Positions 12,698-21,638 of a stretch of 64,000 nucleotides of DNA are shown here, piece after piece; the stretch's first letter is position 1; the number at the start of each line of letters is the position of its first letter. The translations under genes and the position numbers were made by a program. Location: contig JAWQEG010000135.1 of the NCBI GenBank assembly GCA_033782935.1, positions 1,552,501-1,616,500 on the forward strand, in the 5' to 3' direction. This DNA is from Petrolisthes cinctipes (lineage: Eukaryota; Arthropoda; Malacostraca; Decapoda; Porcellanidae). The notes beneath the pieces were generated by a model. The model saw nothing but the letters and a program-made list of their open reading frames with translations, searched no databases and was not told the origin of the DNA.

Positions 12698-14357
12698 GTA
12701 CAGATTGCTTCTGGGACCCCAAAATATTGAATTTTCGGGTGTTTTGAGCCTGAATTTGAGATATAAACGGGTACTGAAGATGCATGCACATATCGACTTT
12801 TGTGCACCTAAAAGATCGATTTTCAGTATGTTTTGAGCATGTATTTTGAAAATACTCTAACACGGAGTAGGCATGTACAGATCGCTTCTGGGAACCCTAA
12901 ATATCGAATTTTCGGGTGTTTTGGGACTGAATTTGAGATATCGACTTTTTGGCACCTAAAAGATCGATTTTTAGCATGTTTTTAGCCTATATTATGAAAA
13001 TATTCTAGCACTGAGTAGGCATGTACAGATTGCTTCTGGGACCCCAAAATATTGAATTTTCGGGTGTTTTGAGCCTGAATTTGAGATATAAACGGGTACA
13101 GAAGATACATGCACATATTGACTTTGGGCATCTAAAATATCGATTTTCAGCATGTTTTGGGCCTGTATTTTGAAAATACTCTAACACTGAGTAGGCATGT
13201 ACAGATTGCTTCTGGGACCCCAAAATATTGAATTTTCGGGTGTTTTGAGCCTGAATTTGAGATATAAACGGGTACTGAAGATGCATGCACATATCGACTT
13301 TTGTGCACCTAAAAGATCGATTTTCAGTATGTTTTGAGCATGTATTTTGAAAATACTCTAACACGGAGTAGGCATGTACAGATCGCTTCTGGGACCCCTA
13401 AATATCGAATTTTCGGGTGTTTTGGGACTGAATTTGAGATATCGACTTTTTGGCACCTAAAAGATCGATTTTTAGCATGTTTTTAGCCTATATTTTGAAA
13501 ATATTCTAGCACTGTACAGATTGCTTCTGGGACCCCAAAATATTGAATTTTCGGGTGTTTTGAGCCTGAATTTGAGATATAAACGGGTACAGAAGATACA
13601 TGCACATATTGACTTTGGGCATCTAAAATATCGATTTTCAGCATGTTTTGGGCCTGTATTTTGAAAATACTCTAACACTGAGTAGGCATGTACAGATTGC
13701 TTCTGGGACCCCAAAATATTGAATTTTCGGGTGTTTTGAGCCTGAATTTGAGATATAAACGGGTACTGAAGATGCATGCACATATCGACTTTTGTGCACC
13801 TAAAAGATCGATTTTCAGTATGTTTTGAGCATGTATTTTGAAAATACTCTAACACGGAGTAGGCATGTACAGATCGCTTCTGGGACCCCTAAATATCGAA
13901 TTTTCGAGTGTTTTGGGACTGAATTTGAGATATCGACTTTTTGGCACCTAAAAGATCGATTTTTAGCATGTTTTTAGCCTATATTTTGAAAATATTCTAG
14001 CACTGTACAGATTGCTTCTGGGACCCCAAAATATCGAATTTTCGGGTGTTTTGAGCCTGAATTTGAGATATAAACGGGTACAGAAGATACATGCACATAT
14101 TGACTTTCGGCATCTAAAATATCGATTTTCAGCATGTTTTGGGCCTGTATTTTGAAAATACTCTAACACTGAGTAGGCATGTACAGATTGCTTCTGGGAC
14201 CCCAAAATATTGAATTTTCGGGTGTTTTGAGCCTGAATTTGAGAAATAAACGGGTACTGAAGATGCATGCACATATCGACTTTTGTGCACCTAAAAGATC
14301 GATTTTCAGTATGTTTTGAGCATGTATTTTGAAAATACTCTAACACGGAGTAGGCAT
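12522..14357. repeat. HOR block: amplified A1-B1-C1 trimers
   Basis: C1/A1 chimera 12522, B1 12698, C1 12875, A1 13023, B1 13199, C1 13376 (10-bp deletion), A1 13514, B1 13690, C1 13867 (10-bp deletion), A1 14005, B1 14181. Only the A1-B1-C1 half of the hexamer is present, repeated in a row. The 491-bp units at 13,376 and 13,867 are a tandem pair carrying the same deletion. Confidence 0.88.
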
Positions 14358-14505
14358 GTACAGATCGCTTCTGGGACCCCTAAATATCGAATTTTTGGTT
14401 GTTTTGGGACTGAATTTGAGATATCGACTTTTTGGCACCTAAAAGATCGATTTTTAGCATGTTTTTAGCCTATATTTTGAAAATATTCTAGCACTGAGTA
14501 GGCAT
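14358..14505. repeat. Reference C1 short monomer (148 bp)
   Basis: C1 begins GTACAGATCGC and carries CCCCTAAAT, GGGACTGAATTTGAGATAT, then CGACTTTTTGGCACC with TAAAAGATCG, TAGCATGTTTTTAGCC and ATATTTTGAAAATAT, ending GCACTGAGTAGGCAT. It lacks the 29 bp that long monomers have after GAGATAT. This copy has a private GGTTGTTTT. C1 normally precedes A2. Confidence 0.93.
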
Positions 14506-14681
14506 GTACATATTGCTTCTGGGACCCCAAAATATTGAATTTTCGGGTGTTTTGAGCTTGAATTTGAGATATAAACGGGTACAGAAGATACATGCACATA
14601 TTGACTTTGGGCACCAAAAATATCGATTTTCAGCATGTTTTGGGCCTGAATTTTGAAAATACTCTAACACGGAGTAGGCAT
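14506..14681. repeat. Reference A2 long monomer (176 bp)
   Basis: A2 has GATTGC (here TATTGC), CCCCAAAATATTG, GTACAGAAGATACATGCAC and TATTGACTTTGGGCACC, followed by AAAAATATCG. It ends CAGCATGTTTTGGGCCTG, AATTTTGAAAATAC, CACGGAG. GGGCACCAAAAATATCG and CCTGAATTTTG separate it from A1. The AATTTT arm breaks one pair of the palindrome seen in the other subtypes. Confidence 0.93.
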
Positions 14682-14858
14682 GTACAGATCGCTTCTGGGA
14701 CCCCAAAATATCGAATTTTCGGGTGTTTAGGCCCAGAATTTGAGATATAAACGGGTACAGAAGATGCATGCACATATCGACTTTTGGGCACCTAAAAGAT
14801 CGATTTTCAGTATGTTTTTGGCCTGTATTTTGAAAATACTCTAACATGGAGTAGGCAT
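14682..14858. repeat. Reference B2 long monomer (177 bp)
   Basis: B2 has GATCGC, CCCCAAAATATCG, the diagnostic GTGTTTAGGGCCAG (GGCCCAG in this copy), ACAGAAGATGCATGCAC, TATCGACTTTTGGGCACC, AGATCGATTTTCAGTATG and TTTTTGGCCTG, and ends CACGGAG (ATGGAG here). TGCATGCA is an 8-bp palindrome. It keeps the CpG at three sites where A1 and A2 have TpG. Confidence 0.93.
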
Positions 14859-15006
14859 GTACAGATACCTTCTGGGACCTCTAAATATCGAATTTTCGGG
14901 TGTTTTGGGACTGAATTTGAGATATCGATTTTTTGGCACCTAAAATGTCGATTTTTAACATGTTTTTAGCCTATATTTTGAAAATATTCTAGCACTGTGT
15001 AGGCAT
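14859..15006. repeat. Reference C2 short monomer (148 bp)
   Basis: C2 is marked by ATACCTTCTGGGACCTCT, then AAATATCG, TATCGATTTTTTGGCACC, TAAAATGTCG (no ATCGAT box here), the C-type tail TAGCATGTTTTTAGCC (AACATG in this copy), and the ending GCACTGTGTAGGCAT. It carries the same 29-bp absence as C1. C2 normally precedes A1. Confidence 0.93.
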
Positions 15007-15182
15007 GTACAGATTGCTTCTGGGACCCCAAAATATTGAATTTTCGGGTGTTTTGAGCCTGAATTTGAGATATAAACGGGTACAGAAGATACATGCACAT
15101 ATTGACTTTGGGCATCTAAAATATCGATTTTCAGCATGTTTTGGGCCTGTATTTTGAAAATACTCTAACACTGAGTAGGCAT
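15007..15182. repeat. Reference A1 long monomer (176 bp)
   Basis: A1 has GATTGC, CCCCAAAATATTG, ACAGAAGATACATGCAC, TATTGACTTTGGGCATC then TAAAATATCG, CAGCATGTTTTGGGCCTG and GTATTTTGAAAATAC, and ends CACTGAG. GGGCATCTAAAATATCG is diagnostic. It reads 66 G+C in 176 bp. Confidence 0.93.
15147..15161. repeat. 15-bp near-perfect palindrome, one per monomer (example)
   Basis: GTATTTTGAAAATAC has 7-bp arms around a single G. It recurs in most A1, B1 and B2 monomers. C monomers have ATATTTTGAAAATAT, where both outer bases changed and pairing is kept. A2 has GAATTTTGAAAATAC, with one mismatch. It is listed once here as a representative site. Confidence 0.85.
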
Positions 15183-15359
15183 GTACAGATTGCTTCTGGG
15201 ACCCCAAAATATTGAATTTTCGGGTGTTTTGAGCCTGAATTTGAGATATAAACGGGTACTGAAGATGCATGCACATATCGACTTTTGTGCACCTAAAAGA
15301 TCGATTTTCAGTATGTTTTGAGCATGTACTTTGAAAATACTCTAACACGGAGTAGGCAT
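15183..15359. repeat. Reference B1 long monomer (177 bp)
   Basis: B1 has GATTGC and CCCCAAAATATTG like the A types, but GGGTACTGAAGATGCATGC, CGACTTTTGTGCACC, AGATCGATTTTCAGTATG and TTTTGAGCATG, and ends CACGGAG. TACTGAAG, TGTGCACC and GAGCATG are diagnostic. Its left half resembles A1 and its right half resembles B2, so B1 may itself be an old recombinant. Confidence 0.92.
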
Positions 15360-17530
15360 GTACAGATCGCTTCTGGGACCCCTAAATATCGAATTTTCGG
15401 GTGTTTTGGGACTGAATTTGAGATATCGACTTTTTGGCACCTAAAAGATCGATTTTTAGCATGTTTTTAGCCTATATTTTGAAAATATTCTAGCACTGAG
15501 TAGGCATGTACAGATTGCTTCTGGGACCCCAAAATATTGAATTTTCGGGTGTTTTGAGCCTGAATTTGAGATATAAACGGGTACAGAAGATACATGCACA
15601 TATTGACTTTGGGCATCTAAAATATCGATTTTCAGCATGTTTTGGGCCTGTATTTTGAAAATACTCTAACACTGAGTAGGCATGTACAGATTTCTTCTGG
15701 GACCCCAAAATATTGAATTTTCGGGTGTTTTGAGCCTGAATTTGAGATATAAACGGGTACTGAAGATGCATGCACATATCGACTTTTGTGCACCTAAAAG
15801 ATTGATTTTCAGTATGTTTTGAGCATGTATTTTGAAAATACTCTAACACGGAGTAGGCATGTACAGATCGCTTCTGGGACCCCTAAATATCGAATTTTCG
15901 GGTGTTTTGGGACTGAATCTGAGATATCGACTTTTTGGCACCTAAAAGATCGATTTTTAGCATGTTTTTAGCCTATATTTTGAAAATATTCTAGCACTGT
16001 ACAGATTGCTTCTGGGACCCCAAAATATTGAATTTTCGGGTGTTTTGAGCCTGAATTTGAGATATAAACGGGAACAGAAGATACATGCACATATTGACTT
16101 TGGGCACCAAAAATATCGATTTTCAGCATGTTTTGGGCCTGAATTTTGAAAATACTCTAACACGGAGTAGGCATGTACAGATCGCTTCTGGGACCCCAAA
16201 ATATCGAATTTTCGGGTGTTTAGGGCCAGAATTTGAGATATAAACGGGTACAGAAGATGCATGCACATATCGACTTTTGGGCACCAAAAAGATCGATTTT
16301 CAGTATGTTTTTGGCCTGTATATTGAAAATACTCTAACACGGACTAGGCATGTACAGATACCTTCTGGGACCTCTAAATATCGAATTTTCGGGTGTTTTG
16401 GGACTGAATTTGAGATATCGATTTTTTGGCACCTAAAATGTCGATTTTTAACATGTTTTTAGCCTATATTTTGAGAATATTCTAGCACTGTCTAGGCATG
16501 TACAGATTGCTTCTGGGACCCCAAAATATTGAATTTTCGGGTGTTTTGAGCCTGAATTTGAGATATAAACATGTACAGAAGATACATGCACATATTGACT
16601 TTGGGCATCTAAAATATCGATTTTCAGCATGTTTTGGGCCTGTATTTTGAAAATACTCTAACACTGAGTAGGCATGTACAGATTGCTTCTGGGACCCCAA
16701 AATATTGAATTTTCGGGTGTTTTGAGCCTGAATTTGAGATATAAACGGGTACTGAAGATGCATGCACATATCGACTTTTGTGCACCTAAAAGATCGATTT
16801 TCAGTATGTTTTGAGCATGTACTTTGAAAATACTCTAACACGGAGTAGGCATGTACAGATCGCTTCTGGGACCCCAAAATATCGAATTTTCGGGTGTTTA
16901 GGGCCAGAATTTGAGATATAAACGGGTACAGAAGATGCATGCACATATCGACTTTTGGGCACCAAAAAGATCGATTTTCAGTATGTTTTTGGCCTGTATA
17001 TTGAAAATACTCTAACACGGACTAGGCATGTACAGATACCTTCTGGGACCTCTAAATATCGAATTTTCGGGTGTTTTGGGACTGAATTTGAGATATCGAT
17101 TTTTTGGCACCTAAAATGTCGATTTTTAGCATGTTTTTAGCCTATATTTTGAGAATATTCTAGCACTGTCTAGGCATGTACAGATTGCTTCTGGGACCCC
17201 AAAATATTGAATTTTCGGGTGTTTTGAGCTTGAATTTGAGATATAAACATGTACAGAAGATACATGCACATATTGACTTTGGGCATCTAAAATATCGATT
17301 TTCAGCATGTTTTGGGCCTGTATTTTGAAAATACTCTAACACTGAGTAGGCATGTACAGATTGCTTCTGGGACCCCAAAATATTGAATTTTCGGGTGTTT
17401 TGAGCCTGAATTTGAGATATAAACGGGTACTGAAGATGCATGCACATATCGACTTTTGTGCACCTAAAAGATCGATTTTCAGTATGTTTTGAGCATGTAC
17501 TTTGAAAATACTCTAACACGGAGTAGGCAT
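15360..17530. repeat. HOR block containing a 678-bp tandem duplication
   Basis: C1 15360, A1 15508, B1 15684, C1 15861 (10-bp deletion), A2 15999, then B2 16175, C2 16352, A1 16500, B1 16676, and again B2 16853, C2 17030, A1 17178, B1 17354. The last eight are two copies of a four-monomer unit. They share CACGGACTAGGCATG, CACTGTCTAGGCATG, GTATATTGAAAATAC and AAACATGTACAG. Confidence 0.9.
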
Positions 17531-18818
17531 GTACAGATCGCTTCTGGGACCCCTAAATATCGAATTTTCGGGTGTTTTGGGACTGAATTTGAGATATCGA
17601 CTTTTTGGCACCTAAAAGATCGATTTTTAGCATGTTTTTAGCCTATATTTTGAAAATATTCTAGCACTGAGTAGGCATGTACAGATTGCTTCTGGGACCC
17701 CAAAATATTGAATTTTCGGGTGTTTTGAGCCTGAATTTGAGATATAAACGGGTACAGAAGATACATGCACATATTGACTTTGGGCACCAAAAATATCGAT
17801 TTTCAGCATGTTTTGGGCCTGAATTTTGAAAATACTCTAACACGGAGTAGGCATGTACAGATCGCTTCTGGGACCCCAAAATATCGAATTTTCGGGTGTT
17901 TAGGGCCAGAATTTGAGATATAAACGGGTACAGAAGATGCATGCACATATCGACTTTTGGGCACCTAAAAGATCGATTTTCAGTATGTTTTTGGCCTGTA
18001 TTTTGAAAATACTCTAACACGGAGTAGGCATGTACAGATACCTTCTGGGACCTCTAAATATCGAATTTTCGGGTGTTTTGGGACTGAATTTGAGATATCG
18101 ATTTTTTGGCACCTAAAATGTCTATTTTTAGCATGTTTTTAGCCAATATTTTGAAAATATTCAAGCACTGTGTAGGCATGTACAGATTGCTTCTGGGACC
18201 CCAAAATATTGAATTTTCGGGTGTTTTGAGCCTGAATTTGAGATATAAACGGGTACTGAAGATGCATGCACATATCGACTTTTGTGCACCTAAAAGATCG
18301 ATTTTCAGTATGTTTTGAGCATGTATTTTGAAAATACTCTAACACGGAGTAGGCATGTACAGATCGCTTCTGGGACCCCTAAATATCGAATTTTCGGGTG
18401 TTTTGGGACTGAATTTGAGATATCGACTTTTTGGCACCTAAAAGATCGATTTTTAGCATGTTTTTAGCCTATATTTTGAAAATATTCTAGCACTGTACAG
18501 ATTGCTTCTGGGACCCCAAAATATTGAATTTTCGGGTGTTTTGAGCCTGAATTTGAGATATAAACGGGTACAGAAGATACATGCACATATTGACTTTGGG
18601 CATCTAAAATATCGATTTTCAGCATGTTTTGGGCCTGTATTTTGAAAATACTCTAACACTGAGTAGGCATGTACAGATTGCTTCTGGGACCCCAAAATAT
18701 TGAATTTTCGGGTGTTTTGAGCCTGAATTTGAGATATCGACTTTTTGGCACCTAAAAGATCGATTTTTAGCATGTTTTTAGCCTATATTTTGAAAATATT
18801 CTAGCACTGAGTAGGCAT
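17531..18818. repeat. HOR block with a skipped A1 and a chimeric monomer
   Basis: C1 17531, A2 17679, B2 17855, C2 18032, B1 18180 (A1 missing after C2), C1 18357 (10-bp deletion), A1 18495, B1/C1 chimera 18671. The C2-B1 junction without A1 recurs at 21,314, 28,133, 37,259, 50,490 and 58,789. Confidence 0.88.
18671..18818. repeat. Chimeric monomer B1/C1 (or A/C1)
   Basis: The left part is A- or B1-type (GATTGC, CCCCAAAATATTG, GAGCCTG). After GAGATAT it is C1 to the end (CGACTTTTTGGCACC, TTTTTAGCC, CACTGAG), 148 bp in all. The switch coincides with the 29-bp deletion point, but the C1-specific tail favours recombination over a fresh deletion. Confidence 0.82.
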
Positions 18819-21638
18819 GTACAGATTGCTTCTGGGACCCCAAAATATTGAATTTTCGGGTGTTTTGAGCCTGAATTTGAGATATAAACGGGTACAGAAG
18901 ATACATGCACATATTGACTTTGGGCACCAAAAATATCGATTTTCAGCATGTTTTGGGCCTGAATTTTGAAAATACTCTAACACGGAGTAGGCATGTACAG
19001 ATCGCTTCTGGGACCCCAAAATATCGAATTTTCGGGTGTTTAGGGCCAGAAATTGAGATATAAACGGGTAAAGAAGATGCATGCACATATCGACTTTTGG
19101 GCACCTAAAAGATCGATTTTCAGTATGTTTTTGGCCTGTATTTTGAAAATACTCTAACACGGAGTAAGCATGTACAGATACCTTCTGGGACCTCTAAATA
19201 TCGAATTTTCGGGTGTTTTGGGACTGAATTTGAGATATCGATTTTTTGGCACCTAAAATGTCGATTTTTAGCATGTTTTTAGCCTATATTTTGAAAATAT
19301 TCTAGCACTGTGTAGGCATGTACAGATTGCTTCTGGGACCCCAAAATATTGAATTTTCGGGTGTTTTGAGCCTGAATTTGAGATATAAACGGGTACAGAA
19401 GATACATGCACATATTGACTTTGGGCATCTAAAATATCGATTTTCAGCATGTTTTGGGCCTGTATTTTTAAAATACTCTAACACTGAGTAGGCATATACA
19501 GATTGCTTCTGGGACCCCAAAATATTGAATTTTCGGGTGTTTTGAGCCTGAATTTGAGATATAAACGGGTACAGAAGATGCATGCACATATCGACTTTTG
19601 TGCACCTAAAAGATCGATTTTCAGTATGTTTTGAGCATGTATTTTGAAAATACTCTAACACGGAGTAGGCATGTACAGATCGCTTCTGGGACCCCTAAAT
19701 ATCGAATTTTCGGGTGTTTTGGGACTGAATTTGAGATATCGACTTTTTGGCACCTAAAAGATCGATTTTTAGCATGTTTTTAGCCTATATTTTGAAAATA
19801 TTCTAGCACTGAGTAGGCATGTACAGATTGCTTCTGGGACCCCAAAATATTGAATTTTCGGGTGTTTTGAGCCTGAATTTGAGATATAAACGGGTACAGA
19901 AGATACATGCACATATTGACTTTGGGCACCAAAAATATCGATTTTCAGCATGTTTTAGGCCTGAATTTTGAAAATACTCTAACACGGAGTAGGCATGTAC
20001 AGATCGCTTCTGGGACCCCAAAATATCGAATTTTCGGGTGTTTAGGGCCAGAATTTGAGATATAAACGGGTACAGAAGATGCATGCACATATCGACTTTT
20101 GGGCACCTAAAAGATCGATTTTCAGTATGTTTTTGGCCTGTATTTTGAAAATACTCTAACACGGTGTAGGCATGTACAGATCGCTTCTGGGACCCCTAAA
20201 TATCGAATTTTCGGGTGTTTTGGGACTGAATTTGAGATATCGACTTTTTGGCACTTAAAAGATCGATTTTTAGCATGTTTTTAGCCTATATTTTGAAAAT
20301 AAACTAGCACTGTACAGATTGCTTCTGGGACCCCAAAATATTGAATTTTCGGGTGTTTTGAGCCTGAATTTGAGATATAAACGGGTACAGAAGATACATG
20401 CACATATTGACTTTGGGCATCTAAAATATTGATTTTTAGCATGTTTTGGGCCTGTATTTTGAAAATACTCTAACAGTGAGTAGGCATGTACAGATTGCTT
20501 CTGGGACCCCAAAATATTGAATTTTCGGGTGTTTTGAGCCTGAATTTGAGATATAAACGGGTACTGAAGATGCATGCACATATCGACTTTTGTGCACCTA
20601 AAAGATCGATTTTCAGTATGTTTTGAGCATGTACTTTGAAAATACTCTAACACGGAGTAGGCATGTACAGATCGCTTCTGGGACCCCTAAATATCGAATT
20701 TTCGGGTGTTTTGGGACTGAATTTGAGATATCGACTTTTTGGCACCTAAAAGATCGATTTTTAGCATGTTTTTAGCCTATATTATGAAAATATTCTAGCA
20801 CTGAGTAGGCATGTACAGATTGCTTCCGGGACCCCAAAATATTGAATTTTCGGGTGTTTTGAGCCTGAATTTGAGATATAAACGGGTACAGAAGATACAT
20901 GCACATATTGACTTTAGGCACCAAAAATATCGATTTTCAGCATGTTTTGGGCCTGAATTTTGAAAATACTCTAACACGGAGTAGGCATGTACAGATCGCT
21001 TCTGGGACCCCAAAATATCGAATTTTCGGGTGTTTAGGGCCAGAATTTGAGATATAAACGGGTACAGAAGATGCATGCACATATCGACTTTTGGGAACCT
21101 AAAAGATCGATTTTCAGTATGTTTTTGGCCTGTATTTTGAAAATACTCTAACACGGAGTAGGCATGTACAGATACCTTCTGGGACCTCTAAATATCGAAT
21201 TTTCGGGTGTTTTGGGACTGAATTTGAGATATCGATTTTTTTGCACCTAAAATGTCGATTTTTAGCATGTTTTTAGCCAATATTTTGAAAATATTCTAGC
21301 ACTGTGTAGGCATGTACAGATTGCTTCTGGGACCCCAAAATATTGAATTTTCGGGTGTTTTGAGCCTGAATTTGAGATATAAACGGGTACTGAAGATGCA
21401 TGCACATATCGACTTTTGTGCACCTAAAAGATCGATTTTGAGCATGTTTTGAGCATGTATTTTGAAAATACTCTAACACGGAGTAGGCATGTACAGATCG
21501 CTTCTGGGACCCCTAAATATCGAATTTTCGGGTGTTTTGGGACTGAATTTGAGATATCGACTTTTTGGCACCTAAAAGATCGATTTTTAGCTTGTTTTTA
21601 GCCTATATTTTGAAAATATTCTAGCACTGAGTAGGCAT
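18819..21638. repeat. 2,820-bp segmental repeat, copy 1
   Basis: A2 18819, B2 18995, C2 19172, A1 19320, B1 19496, C1 19673, A2 19821, B2 19997, C1 20174 (10-bp deletion), A1 20312, B1 20488, C1 20665, A2 20813, B2 20989, C2 21166, B1 21314, C1 21491. All boundaries through 21,166 recur at +2,820. Shared private variants include GTAAGCATG, GGCATATACAG, CAGAAATTGAG, TTTTAGGCCTG, CAGTGAGTAGG and GGCACTTAAAAG. Confidence 0.9.

Larger units (their letters stand above)
14358..15359. repeat. Canonical 1,002-bp hexamer copy
   Basis: C1-A2-B2-C2-A1-B1, each at its canonical length, total exactly 1,002 bp. I use it as the reference copy for this window. Confidence 0.93.

Noticed and set aside
15147..15161. 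Palindrome as a transcription terminator
   Set aside because: It occurs in every monomer, the arms are almost all A/T, there is no gene upstream, and no G+C-rich stem with a T tract. Satellite structure explains it.
16482..17018. Long minus-strand open frames that could be a repeat protein family
   Set aside because: They are the same satellite read in frame, repeated because the period is a multiple of three. They are broken by random indels, lack any recognisable domain, and have no unique flanks.
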